Of a DNA stretch of 15,119 nucleotides, positions 1 to 8,975 are shown in pieces (position 1 is the first letter of the stretch; each line of letters starts with the position of its first letter). Where the stretch lies: NCBI GenBank assembly GCA_035275625.1, contig DATEMK010000370.1, positions 1 through 15,119 of the forward strand, read 5' to 3'. The position numbers and the translations under genes were made by a program. Source of the DNA: DATEMK01 sp035275625 (lineage in GTDB: Bacteria > Bacteroidota > Bacteroidia > AKYH767-A > OLB10). Under the pieces are notes generated by a model that was not told the DNA's origin, did no database searches, and was given only the letters and a program-made list of their open reading frames with translations.

Positions 1-456
1 GTCTACAGGAATAGAAATGGAAGTGATGCGAGCAAGCAGGCGGTAAAAAACTTTAGCTGTCCATTTTTTCATGGCGCTTTCTCCCTTGCGGCTCCTGCGT
101 TTTGCATACACCACCTGGTAGCCCTCTTTCATTTTTGCATACATTTCAATGATCAGCTCGGGCGGGTCCTGCAGATCGGCATCTATAATTGCAACAGCAT
201 TTCCGCGTGATTTATCCAAACCGGCAGTAACGGCAATCTGGTGTCCGAAATTCCGGCTGAAATTTATGTAGCGAACCGAAGAGTCATTTGCAGCCAGCTC
301 TTTAATAAGCTGCATGGACTTATCATGGCTGCCGTCATTGATAAAAATAAATTCATGGCTAACCTGCATCGTATTCATAACACCTTTAAGCCGGTCATAA
401 ATTTTGGGCAGGTTTAATTCTTCGTTATAAACAGGAATGATTACTGAAACTTCCAT
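1..456 (-). CDS. Family 2 glycosyltransferase, polyisoprenyl-phosphate type (partial, 3' end outside window)
   Basis: The minus-strand reading frame opens at ATG 456-454 and stays open for 152 codons to the window edge. Seen: an N-terminal nucleotide-sugar binding strand VIIPVYNEELNL (residues 5-16), INDGSHD (39-45), RNFGHQ (68-73) and the metal/donor motif DADLQDPPE (92-100). These are hallmarks of GT2 enzymes of the DPM1/GtrB/ArnC group, which transfer a sugar from a nucleotide donor to a polyprenyl phosphate at the cytoplasmic face of the inner membrane. Full-length relatives are about 310-330 residues with C-terminal membrane helices, so roughly half is missing here. It is transcribed away from the next gene, from the AT-rich gap on its right. 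The family is sure; the exact sugar and acceptor cannot be told. Confidence 0.93.
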   Translation of the reverse strand, partial: MEVSVIIPVYNEELNLPKIYDRLKGVMNTMQVSHEFIFINDGSHDKSMQLIKELAANDSSVRYINFSRNFGHQIAVTAGLDKSRGNAVAIIDADLQDPPELIIEMYAKMKEGYQVVYAKRRSRKGESAMKKWTAKVFYRLLARITSISIPVD

Positions 457-1019
457 GCGCAGATTATTTTAATAATGTGTTCTGTTTTTGTTCAGGCGAA
501 AATGATGAATTACATTTTATGAATTGCAAAAACTTTTAACAAATTTTCAACACCAAAAATTAACATTGAATTTTCTTTTTCCTCAAACAAAAACGGAAAT
601 TATTTTTCAGATCATTTGTTTTATTCGAAAGTGAAAAGGCATTAAGCATAATTAATTTCTTTTTTCCAATCTTTTTTTTGATGATCTTATTTTGGATATT
701 AAACACAAAAATGTCCCTAAAAAGAGAAAGGAGGTGACCCTCAAAAATCAACTTTCCATGCATTTAGACTTTAGGGTGAAAAGCTATTTTTTTGTGGTGA
801 ATCACAGGAAATGGTTGGTCAATGGAAGTAATTAACAATATGTTAATAAGTTTTTATTACTGAAAATCAGGCATGTACAAGCAAAAGTGGATTAAATGCT
901 TTGGCAATTAGTTTTTTAAAACTACATTCGCCACTTGCTTATAGAAACCAATTGAATAAAAAACCTGACGGATCCCTTAAGCTAAAGTTAAAATAACCAA
1001 TTACAAAATCTATTTAAAC
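457..1019. other. AT-rich divergent intergenic region
   Basis: This gap separates the leftward glycosyltransferase from the rightward 1447-residue gene and should hold both promoters. It is very AT-rich with poly-T/A tracts. It contains an isolated anti-SD-like AAAGGAGGTGACC at 727-739, whose nearest downstream ATG (758) opens only a 25-codon frame at a spacing too wide for normal initiation. A minus-strand frame at 560-763 is lysine/phenylalanine-rich low-complexity sequence and is not supported as a gene. No tRNA or repeat is recognised. Confidence 0.6.
900..930 (+). promoter_or_regulatory. Candidate Bacteroidota-type promoter for the 1447-residue secreted protein
   Basis: TTTG at 900-903 is followed after 19 nt by TACATTCG (923-930). 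This matches the Bacteroidota primary sigma pattern TTTG-N19-TAnnTTTG with one mismatch. Transcription would begin near 937 and give a leader of about 80 nt before ATG 1020. It is a motif match only, in AT-rich DNA where chance matches are common. Confidence 0.4.
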
Positions 1020-4000
1020 ATGATTGAACAACTTCCCACTAAGGAGAATGCCAACGCATTTTCCTTCTCAAAAATTTATGCTTTAATGCTATGTTTATAT
1101 TTAATGAGCGTGTCAATTACCAATGCTCAGAATTATTTGCCAAGAAGCTACTGGACCTTTGACAACACTTCAAATCCGTTAAAAGATTCTATGAGTCTTT
1201 TTAACCTGGATCCTAATTATTATTCATCGCAATATACTATAAACACCAATCCTGCAAATGCGGGAGTGGGAAAATACATGACATACAATGCCGCTACGGG
1301 TTACGTCAGGGGCGGGCAGCTTCCGACTGATTCAGCTTTTACCATAGAATTTTTATTCAGGCCGGGCTACCAGTTTAACACCGCCAAATTATTTTACAGG
1401 CAGGATGGGGCTTTCACCGGCAGGATCAGCTACCCGGACATCCAGTTTGCCACCACTATTAAAGATGCAGGCGGAAATTACCAGACGGACGATTTTCATA
1501 TTGAGCTGAACCAGGTGGGCAGAAAATCCTACGGGTATTATATGGATGGCAACTGGCACCACTTTGTTTTTAAGTACAATTCGCACACAGGAGTTAAAGA
1601 AGTGTGGGTAGACGGTCAGCTTCCTGCAGGATTTTCAAAAGTTACCACGACCGGCACCTTTAATAATACGACATCAACCAACAAAGACCTGATGATTGAT
1701 ACCTATAATTATTATGAACAGATCTATGGAGATTACGATGAATTTGCAATTTATTCTTATGGGCTGCCTGCAAATATGATTTACAAACATTATACAAATT
1801 TTCAAAGCCATCAGCATTACAGCTTCAGCTACACATCAACTCCTCCGCCAGCACCTGCTTCTGTCACAGCAGGCATTGATCTGACTGAGTTTCCACCGGG
1901 ACATCCAAACGTTACAGTTTCTGCAATTGATCAGTTAAAGACATTTCCCGCCCCGCGATATAAAGCAGGACATACATTGCTTCCTAATTTTAACCTGATG
2001 GATCCCATGTATTTCGGAAGCCGTTTTCAGCCGGGTGTTACGGACGCACAGGCGGATGCAAACAGTGTAATTATTCAATCAGAATTGGCAAGGAATTTTA
2101 ATTACATGCTGAATATAGGATGGAGCGGAACCGGGTTTAATTCCTGGGTAACTCTTGCCAATGCAAATCCGCAGTGGAAAGTTGCTTTAATGACTTTGAG
2201 ACCGCAAATCAACGGTGGGAATACGAAAATATGGTACCAGGGATTTGCAAATGATCATTACGTGCAGAATTCCAGCGGACAATTTTTAGATCTTAACGGA
2301 AATGTTACTTCAAATAAAATCTGGAGACCAACAGCTCCGATTGCTGATTACGTTTCAGACGGGCAGGCTGCAAACAGTTTGCTTTCAACAGCCTTAAGCG
2401 GCTTAACGAGAAATGTGGATCTTGTTACTGAAAACGGTGAGGTTTTTCCTTTCTTAACAAATACTGCATTGGCAGCAGATCCTGTTGTAACTGCAGCAAA
2501 AAATTCATCCGGGCTGGACTGGGAAAATTTTCTTGCCAAAAAAATAAAGGAAAATGAAACACAGGCTTACCGTGATCAGTTCATGTCTTTGCCAAGGTTA
2601 GCCAATGCAAAATTTACAGAGTACAGATTAGATGGCCACAGGGAATACCAGTTCAGATGGGAACAAATGAAATATGTAAACACTCCTATTAACGGTCAAT
2701 ATTATTCAACTGCTGATTTTTATGTAAGGTGGCCTAAAAACTGGAGAACATGGATTTCGGCATGGCATGGATGGCAATGGATAGCGGATTGCCGTTACAA
2801 TGAATTGGCAGGGGGTGATAAATTATATTCACCTTATATTGCCGCAGGCTGGGATATAAATCCTGAAAATGATGTAAGGCCGGCACAATGGCTTGGCTTA
2901 TTGAAATGTCTGAATATGTCCGGAGCGGAATTTTTCTATACAGGATATTTCAACGAACAGGCATCTTACATGCCGCCCAATCCTCCTCCTTACAGCCCTA
3001 AAGGATATGCATGGCAGGCGGTAATGCCTTCTTACGCACAGGCAGTTGCCAGCCGTTATGAAGATTTAATGCGGAATGGTTCCTTAATGAGTGGAGATGT
3101 CTGGAATGATAATGTAAACCGGACTTTCATGGCATTTAGTTTTCAAACAGGCGATTTGAGAAAGCTGGTGGTGATCAGGAAGCATAATTCAACTAATAAA
3201 TATGCAATCACAGGAACCATTCAGCCAAATTCAGGCATGATGGGAAATGCGGAAAATGAAAGTGTGGCTACCATAACTTTAAGCGGACAAACGTTAAAAT
3301 TCAAAGTAAGAAGGCAGGGTTCTACGTATATTTATGATAATACCGTACCGTCAGCGCCTGTGTTTTACCAGGTTGACGGATGGCATGAAAGTATTTACCC
3401 TTATAACTGGACAAAGGACTTTAACCTGGAAGCTGAACTTTTTGATAATGTAAATACAAATGTGGTGATCAAAACAAAAGTTCCCGCAGGAACAGCTTCA
3501 GGTGATTTTACACAGGCGACAAGCTGTGTAGGATTCAATGCCTCTACGAATGTTGACTATAATTTTTTACCCCGCGGACTAACAACACAAAACTATTATC
3601 TGTGGGTGAGGGCGAGAAGTAAAAGCGGTATTTCTACCGGGTTTACCGTTCTTATGGACGGAACAAATTCAAAGGTATTTGATTGCATTAAAGACACTAA
3701 TTGGGTATGGTACAGGTTTACTACCTCTAACCAGGTTGTCAGTTATACAAGCCTTTCTTTGGCTTCACACCAATTAAGGATTACTGCCACGAATACCTAT
3801 CTCGAAATTGATAAAATAGCTTTAACAACCAATAGCACAGCCCTATATGGAACTGCGCCAAATCCCTGCAGCAATACTGCAACCATCACTCCGAATGGTT
3901 CGACCACTTTTTGCCAGGGCGGCAGTGTCACTCTTACTGCCAGCTCCGGAACGAACTATCAGTGGAGCACCGGTGCAGTAACTCAGGCTATTAATGTTTC

Positions 4001-5363
4001 AACTTCCGGAAATTATACTGTTACAGTGACATCCGCATCAGGCACTGCTGTTGCATCACCGGTTACCGTTACTGTTAATTCTCTTCCGACTGCCACCATC
4101 ACAGCAGGAGGCCCGCTTACTTTCTGCCAGGGAGGCAGCGTGACTCTTACATCAAGCAGCGGAAGCAGTTATTTATGGTCTCCCGGAAATCAGACGACAC
4201 AAGCTATTACGGTTACAGCTGCCGGAAGCTATACCGTCAGGGTAACCAGCTCTGCCGGATGCACTAAAATTTCAAATGCAACTGTTGTTGCGGTTAATTC
4301 TTTGCCAACTGCCACCATAACTCCCAACGGCCCGCTGATATTTAACCAGGGAGGAAGTGTTACGCTTACAGCAAGTTCAGGAAGCAGCTACCTGTGGTCC
4401 CCGGGAAACCAGACGACCCAATCCATTGTTGTAACAACTTCGGGTACATATACTGTTAGGGTTACAAACTCAAATGGCTGTTCAGCCATTTCATTACCTG
4501 TTGTTGTGACTGTTAATGGAGGAACCCAGGGTGTGGCAGTTATTACGCCTAACGGACCCACTTCATTTTGCCAGGGAGGCAACGTTGTTTTATCTGCAAA
4601 TGCCGGAATAAGTTATATATGGTCTACAGGACAAACAACACAATCCATCACTGTGACCACTTCGGGAAGCTATGTAGTTACTGTTACATTTACATCAAAC
4701 ACATCCACCTCATCACCCGTGGCTGTTACAGTGACTAATTGCAGCTGTCCTGTCCCGGTAGGATTGTATGAATCATCTGTGGCTGCCACCAGCGCCACAC
4801 TGAAATGGACAGCTGTCACAGGTGTTGATTTCCTGCAGGTGAGAATATATGAGCCTGTTTCACAATCAACCTATTTTACAAACCCTTTCAGCGGTACCTT
4901 TACTCAGATTTCAGTCGGGGCGGCTCCCAATACAAAATACCGCTGGCGTATCAGGTCTATGTGCAATTCTGTTTACACAGCATGGTCAAACGTTGATTAT
5001 TATGAAACGCCTCCGTTAAGATTGGGAAATACACATACAGGCAATACAGATTTGATGGATTTATATTTGTCAAAAGCGGAAAGCCCTGAGTTGGAAGAAG
5101 CAATTGAATCCATTTCTGACATGAATATTTTCCCGAATCCTGCGACTGTTTCTGCTACGGTGAATTATTTTACAGATCACGAGGGAACTATTCTTCTTCA
5201 GCTGATGGATTTTACAGGAAAAATAATGCGTACCGAAAATCATGCTCTTTCTGCCGGAAATAATATTTATGGACTGGATCTGAAGAACCTCGCAAAAGGA
5301 GTTTATATGGTAATAATCACAGATAATGACCAGGTCAATACCAGGAAAATAGTTGTCAATTAG
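1020..5363 (+). CDS. Large secreted multidomain protein: LamG-like fold, hydrolase-like core, Ig-like repeats, Fn3, T9SS type A sorting domain
   Basis: Seen: a signal peptide with hydrophobic core at about residues 18-34 and likely cleavage after TNA (36). Residues 44-265 look like a LamG/concanavalin-type jelly roll (WHHFVFKY, KEVWVDGQLP, GDYDEFAIYSYGLP). Residues about 285-780 form a large aromatic-rich region reminiscent of a TIM-barrel glycoside hydrolase, with acidic candidates in TENGE (470-474), LDWE (499-502) and LDGHRE (537-542); I cannot place it in a GH family. About 795-950 resembles a beta-sandwich carbohydrate-binding module. Four Ig-like repeats follow (about 952, 1022, 1095 and 1171 onward; ITPNG/FCQGGSVTLTASSG pattern), then Fn3 (about 1242-1340) and a T9SS type A tail starting NIFPNPA (1369). 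Inference: exported across the outer membrane and held or released at the cell surface, acting on glycans. The architecture is well supported; the catalytic role is a guess. Confidence 0.85.
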   Translation: MIEQLPTKENANAFSFSKIYALMLCLYLMSVSITNAQNYLPRSYWTFDNTSNPLKDSMSLFNLDPNYYSSQYTINTNPANAGVGKYMTYNAATGYVRGGQLPTDSAFTIEFLFRPGYQFNTAKLFYRQDGAFTGRISYPDIQFATTIKDAGGNYQTDDFHIELNQVGRKSYGYYMDGNWHHFVFKYNSHTGVKEVWVDGQLPAGFSKVTTTGTFNNTTSTNKDLMIDTYNYYEQIYGDYDEFAIYSYGLPANMIYKHYTNFQSHQHYSFSYTSTPPPAPASVTAGIDLTEFPPGHPNVTVSAIDQLKTFPAPRYKAGHTLLPNFNLMDPMYFGSRFQPGVTDAQADANSVIIQSELARNFNYMLNIGWSGTGFNSWVTLANANPQWKVALMTLRPQINGGNTKIWYQGFANDHYVQNSSGQFLDLNGNVTSNKIWRPTAPIADYVSDGQAANSLLSTALSGLTRNVDLVTENGEVFPFLTNTALAADPVVTAAKNSSGLDWENFLAKKIKENETQAYRDQFMSLPRLANAKFTEYRLDGHREYQFRWEQMKYVNTPINGQYYSTADFYVRWPKNWRTWISAWHGWQWIADCRYNELAGGDKLYSPYIAAGWDINPENDVRPAQWLGLLKCLNMSGAEFFYTGYFNEQASYMPPNPPPYSPKGYAWQAVMPSYAQAVASRYEDLMRNGSLMSGDVWNDNVNRTFMAFSFQTGDLRKLVVIRKHNSTNKYAITGTIQPNSGMMGNAENESVATITLSGQTLKFKVRRQGSTYIYDNTVPSAPVFYQVDGWHESIYPYNWTKDFNLEAELFDNVNTNVVIKTKVPAGTASGDFTQATSCVGFNASTNVDYNFLPRGLTTQNYYLWVRARSKSGISTGFTVLMDGTNSKVFDCIKDTNWVWYRFTTSNQVVSYTSLSLASHQLRITATNTYLEIDKIALTTNSTALYGTAPNPCSNTATITPNGSTTFCQGGSVTLTASSGTNYQWSTGAVTQAINVSTSGNYTVTVTSASGTAVASPVTVTVNSLPTATITAGGPLTFCQGGSVTLTSSSGSSYLWSPGNQTTQAITVTAAGSYTVRVTSSAGCTKISNATVVAVNSLPTATITPNGPLIFNQGGSVTLTASSGSSYLWSPGNQTTQSIVVTTSGTYTVRVTNSNGCSAISLPVVVTVNGGTQGVAVITPNGPTSFCQGGNVVLSANAGISYIWSTGQTTQSITVTTSGSYVVTVTFTSNTSTSSPVAVTVTNCSCPVPVGLYESSVAATSATLKWTAVTGVDFLQVRIYEPVSQSTYFTNPFSGTFTQISVGAAPNTKYRWRIRSMCNSVYTAWSNVDYYETPPLRLGNTHTGNTDLMDLYLSKAESPELEEAIESISDMNIFPNPATVSATVNYFTDHEGTILLQLMDFTGKIMRTENHALSAGNNIYGLDLKNLAKGVYMVIITDNDQVNTRKIVVN

Positions 5364-5386
5364 GTTTAGTTTTTCATTTTAATTTG

Positions 5387-5416
5387 AAAAGGCATCTCCC
5401 CGCAGATGCCTTTTTT
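5387..5416 (+). terminator. Rho-independent terminator after the 1447-residue gene
   Basis: An 11-bp perfect stem, AAAAGGCATCT (5387-5397) with AGATGCCTTTT (5404-5414), closes a 6-nt loop and runs into six T residues (5411-5416). It lies 24 nt after the stop codon. The flanking A and T tracts make it potentially bidirectional. It indicates that the two large T9SS-substrate genes are separate transcription units. Confidence 0.9.
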
Positions 5417-5590
5417 ATTGCATTCAAAATGCCTGTTTGTTCCCTGTTTTGACAGAAGAGGCGCTTGCCCTGTCCCTACTTACTACAGTTTTTCAGTGCT
5501 TTACCCAAAAATTCAGGAGATTAGCCAAATAAATATTTTACCGGTTTATTGAAGTGATAAATTGCGGGCTTAACTTCAATTCTATAACTC

Positions 5591-8500
5591 ATGTTAACAT
5601 CATTTTACCATCCAGTTATTGATTGTTTATTTAATTTAAGAAATAAACTATTTTTCTTACCTGCATTTTTATTCCTGTGTTTTACCAGCTCTCACCTGCA
5701 GGCTCAAACCTTCCCGGCAAATTTTACTTCTTCCGTATTTATGGGAGGGTGGAGTGAAGTGGAAGGATTCCGTTATGATGCAACCAACCAGATGTACGTT
5801 TGGGAAAAGAACGGCAGGGTGTGGGTGGTTGATACTAACGGTGTGAAGATTACTCTTCCCCTGCTTAACATCAGCGAAGAAGTAGGAGGCTGGCGCGACC
5901 ATGGATTAAACGGGTTTGCACTTGACCCCGACTTCAGGACCAACGGGTATTTTTATCTTGCCTATACAGTTGACCGTCATTACCTGCTGAAATTCGGAAC
6001 GGGAAATTATAATGCTGCCACAAATGAATATTATAATGCAACCATCATCAGGGTTACAAGGTACACTGCCGATGCAGCCACCAATTTTACCACCACCGTA
6101 CCGGGAAGCCGGTTAGTGCTGATTGGTGAAACAAAGAAGACTGGAATTCCACTGCTTCATGAATCGCATAGCGGAGGCCAACTCGTTTTTGGAACTGATG
6201 GTTCTTTATTGCTTACTACAGGTGACGGTGCAAGCTACAATGTTGCCGATGGCGGAAGTTCAGGTGACACTTACTGGAGCCAGGGATTAACGGATTCAAT
6301 TATTCGCCCGAAAGAAAATGTAGGGGCATTCCGTTCGCAGATGGTGGATTGCTTAAACGGCAAGCTGCTGAGATTTGATCCTGCAACGGGAGACGGGCTG
6401 CCGACAAACCCTTATTATGATGCGGCCAACCCGCGGTCAGCTAAGTCAAGAGTATGGTGCCTTGGATTAAGAAACCCGTTCCGCATGTGCATACGACCGG
6501 GAACAGGCAGCACCGACATTACTGCAGGAGACCCCGGAGTTTTTTACATCGGTGATGTAGGATGGGGTACGTTTGAAGACGTAAATGTAGCGACCGGACC
6601 GGCAATGAATTTCGGATGGCCAATCTTTGAAGGATTAACAAGGCATAGCGGATACAGCGGGTTAACAGTTTATAACCAGGATGCCCCGAACCCGTTATAC
6701 GGAATAGGCGGATGCACCCAGCAGTATTTTCAGTTCAAACAATTATGCATACAGGATACGCTTACGCCAAATCCTTCATGGCCCAATCCATGCAATGCAT
6801 CAGTGCAAATTCCTTCCACTCTTTACAGGTTCAAACATGCGCGCCCTGCCGTTGATTACCAGCACGGATCAGCACATGCAAGAACAGGAACCTGGAGCGG
6901 AACCAGCGCATCGCAGGTTGATCTGAACAATATTGCATCACCCGTTCCCGGTCCTGTATTTGCGGGAAACGCAGCTTCCGGAAGCGCATTTTACAGTGGT
7001 ACAAAATACCCTGTAGTTTACCAGAATACTTATTTCCACGGAGATTACGGTTCGGGCTGGATTCGGAACTTTAAGTTTAAAGCGAATAATACTCCCGACT
7101 CTGTTAAAGATTTTGGCAGCAGCGTAGGCGCAGTTGTTTTTATTGAATACAATCCGAAAGACCAGTTCCTCTATTATGTGCAATTCCCTTCAAACATTAT
7201 GAAGCTTAGCTATAATGTTTCAGTTAATAACCCGCCTGTTGCGATGGCTTCACAGGATGTAATTTACGGATCGAAACCATTAGTTGTAAATTTCACAGGA
7301 AGCAATTCGACAGACCCGGAAGCCCTTCCATTAACCTATTCATGGAATTTCGGAGATGGAACTTCAAACAGTTCTGCTGCAAACCCGCAGCATACCTTTG
7401 ATCCCGTGACAAACAACCCTGTCGCCTTCACCGTTACACTTACCGTTACAGACAACATTGGCCAGACTTCCGTTAAAACATTAAAAGTTTATGTGAATGA
7501 TACGCCTCCGCAGGTTGCCATTACAAGCTTTACTGACGGAGATCTTTTCACTATGTCGCATCTTACAAACTTGCCTTTGCAGGCGAACGTAACTGATGCA
7601 GAAAGCCCCGATCATGATTTAAGCTATTCATGGCAGACGTTCCTGCATCATAACAATCATAATCATCCGGAATCCCAGGATACAAACAGGATCACTACGA
7701 CAGTGATCTCTCCCGTAGGCTGCGATGGCAATATATATTATTACAGGATCCGGTTAACGGTGACAGATCCTATCGGTCTTTCCACTTTTGTGGAAGCGAA
7801 TGTTTATCCCGCCTGCGATCCGCCAGCACCTGATTTTTCAGGCAGTGTAACAACGGGCTGCCGAGACCAGCAGATAAACTTTACGGATGCGTCCACCAAT
7901 TTTCCTGATTCGTGGATATGGTCATTTCCCGGGGGAAATCCATCCTCATCCACTTTGCAAAATCCTTCCGTTGTTTACCCGACAGCCGGAACGTATGATG
8001 TTTCACTGACGGCTACGAGCACACGTGGAAGCAATTCGCTCACCAAGACAGGCTATATTTTAATTAACCCCCGCCCCAGCGCTCTTGTCAGCCCAGCGGG
8101 AACTGATTCGGTTTGTGCGCAAACACAAATTTTACTTTCCACGAACCCGGGAGTTAACCTTACCTATCAGTGGTTCAGAAATAACGTGGCCATTGCAGGC
8201 GCGACCAGCCAAAGCTATAATGTAGTGAGCGGGGGAAAGTATAAAGCGACAGTAACGCGCACTACAACAGGCTGCAGCAACACTTCAGCAGTTAAAAAAG
8301 TTGTTTACCGCGCGGCTCCCCCGGCAATTATTACTGCGGGCGGACCCACAGTTTTTTGTGCCGGTGACAGTGTTATCCTTTCTGCAAGCGGAGGCGCTTT
8401 CAATTACCAGTGGAGAAAGAGCGTGAATGATATAGCGGGCGCAACAGCCATGGATTATACTGTAAAAAATACAGGCATCTACAGGGTGAAAGTTACGGAT

Positions 8501-8848
8501 GCATACGGATGCACAAAAGTTTCTGCACCGACCACGGTAACTGTAAATTGCAAGCTGCTTGCGGACGAAACGGAAGCGCCTGCATTCTCCGCAGCTATAA
8601 GCCCGAACCCGGCTAGCAGAGAAGCTGTGTTAGCTATATCCATGCCGGCTGAAGAAAATATCAGTCTGCAGGTTTTTGATGCGTTAGGAAAAAAGGTAGA
8701 TGCGCTTTCAGAAAACATATTAGTGAACACAGGAGAAAATGAAATAAATTTTGATGTATCTTCTTTCATCCCCGGAATTTATTTTGTGAAAGTGACAACG
8801 AATGACAAATCAAAAACTTTAAAGCTTATTGTAGAAGACAGAGATTAA
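5591..8848 (+). CDS. Secreted PQQ-type sugar (glucose/sorbosone) dehydrogenase-like beta-propeller with PKD/Ig-like domains and T9SS type A sorting domain
   Basis: Seen: a signal peptide (hydrophobic 19-34, cleavage near LQAQ 36-39). Residues about 40-540 carry the GSDH propeller signatures: DHGLNGFALDPDF, then HSGGQLVFGTDGSLLLTTGDG beginning at H193, GKLLRFDPATGDG, GLRNPFR (292-298) and GDVGWGTFEDVNV with NFGWP. The family oxidises aldoses using PQQ; H193 and R298 are the expected type of cofactor or substrate contacts. Then come PKD (546-637, WNFGDGTS), a beta module (638-742) with a histidine-rich loop HHNNHNHPE (686-694), a second PKD (744-828), two Ig-like domains (about 830-908 and 909-992) and a T9SS tail starting ISPNPA (about 1003-1085). 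Inference: a surface or secreted sugar oxidoreductase; the true substrate is unknown, and many members of this fold are untested. Confidence 0.9.
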   Translation: MLTSFYHPVIDCLFNLRNKLFFLPAFLFLCFTSSHLQAQTFPANFTSSVFMGGWSEVEGFRYDATNQMYVWEKNGRVWVVDTNGVKITLPLLNISEEVGGWRDHGLNGFALDPDFRTNGYFYLAYTVDRHYLLKFGTGNYNAATNEYYNATIIRVTRYTADAATNFTTTVPGSRLVLIGETKKTGIPLLHESHSGGQLVFGTDGSLLLTTGDGASYNVADGGSSGDTYWSQGLTDSIIRPKENVGAFRSQMVDCLNGKLLRFDPATGDGLPTNPYYDAANPRSAKSRVWCLGLRNPFRMCIRPGTGSTDITAGDPGVFYIGDVGWGTFEDVNVATGPAMNFGWPIFEGLTRHSGYSGLTVYNQDAPNPLYGIGGCTQQYFQFKQLCIQDTLTPNPSWPNPCNASVQIPSTLYRFKHARPAVDYQHGSAHARTGTWSGTSASQVDLNNIASPVPGPVFAGNAASGSAFYSGTKYPVVYQNTYFHGDYGSGWIRNFKFKANNTPDSVKDFGSSVGAVVFIEYNPKDQFLYYVQFPSNIMKLSYNVSVNNPPVAMASQDVIYGSKPLVVNFTGSNSTDPEALPLTYSWNFGDGTSNSSAANPQHTFDPVTNNPVAFTVTLTVTDNIGQTSVKTLKVYVNDTPPQVAITSFTDGDLFTMSHLTNLPLQANVTDAESPDHDLSYSWQTFLHHNNHNHPESQDTNRITTTVISPVGCDGNIYYYRIRLTVTDPIGLSTFVEANVYPACDPPAPDFSGSVTTGCRDQQINFTDASTNFPDSWIWSFPGGNPSSSTLQNPSVVYPTAGTYDVSLTATSTRGSNSLTKTGYILINPRPSALVSPAGTDSVCAQTQILLSTNPGVNLTYQWFRNNVAIAGATSQSYNVVSGGKYKATVTRTTTGCSNTSAVKKVVYRAAPPAIITAGGPTVFCAGDSVILSASGGAFNYQWRKSVNDIAGATAMDYTVKNTGIYRVKVTDAYGCTKVSAPTTVTVNCKLLADETEAPAFSAAISPNPASREAVLAISMPAEENISLQVFDALGKKVDALSENILVNTGENEINFDVSSFIPGIYFVKVTTNDKSKTLKLIVEDRD

Positions 8849-8878
8849 TTAATTGGTAAATGCTTTTCTTTTGGAGTT

Positions 8879-8914
8879 AAACCTGCCCTTTCATGGGGGC
8901 AGGTTTCTTTTTTT
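8879..8914 (+). terminator. Rho-independent terminator after the GSDH-like gene
   Basis: A perfect 10-bp stem, AAACCTGCCC (8879-8888) with GGGCAGGTTT (8897-8906), encloses an 8-nt loop and is followed by C and seven T residues (8908-8914). It lies 30 nt after the stop codon and insulates the repeat array downstream from read-through. Confidence 0.92.
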
Positions 8915-8975
8915 GCCATTTTAATACAGTTGATGAACGCTCTCTTTTATACTTACCCGGATATTTGGACAGTAC

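Noticed and set aside
560..763. 67-codon minus-strand frame in the left intergenic region
   Set aside because: Composition is low-complexity Lys/Phe/Asn typical of translated AT-rich spacer, with no motif and no start signal; it lies in the probable promoter region.
793..806. CRP/FNR-like operator (TGTG...CACA near TGGTGAATCACA)
   Set aside because: The half-sites are too close together (14 bp overall instead of 16) and the match is incomplete; likely chance.
1389..1586. Minus-strand and alternate-frame ORFs inside the two large T9SS genes, the DUF2147-type gene and the right-hand genes
   Set aside because: They are shadows of well-supported genes in other frames and show no independent domain or signal.
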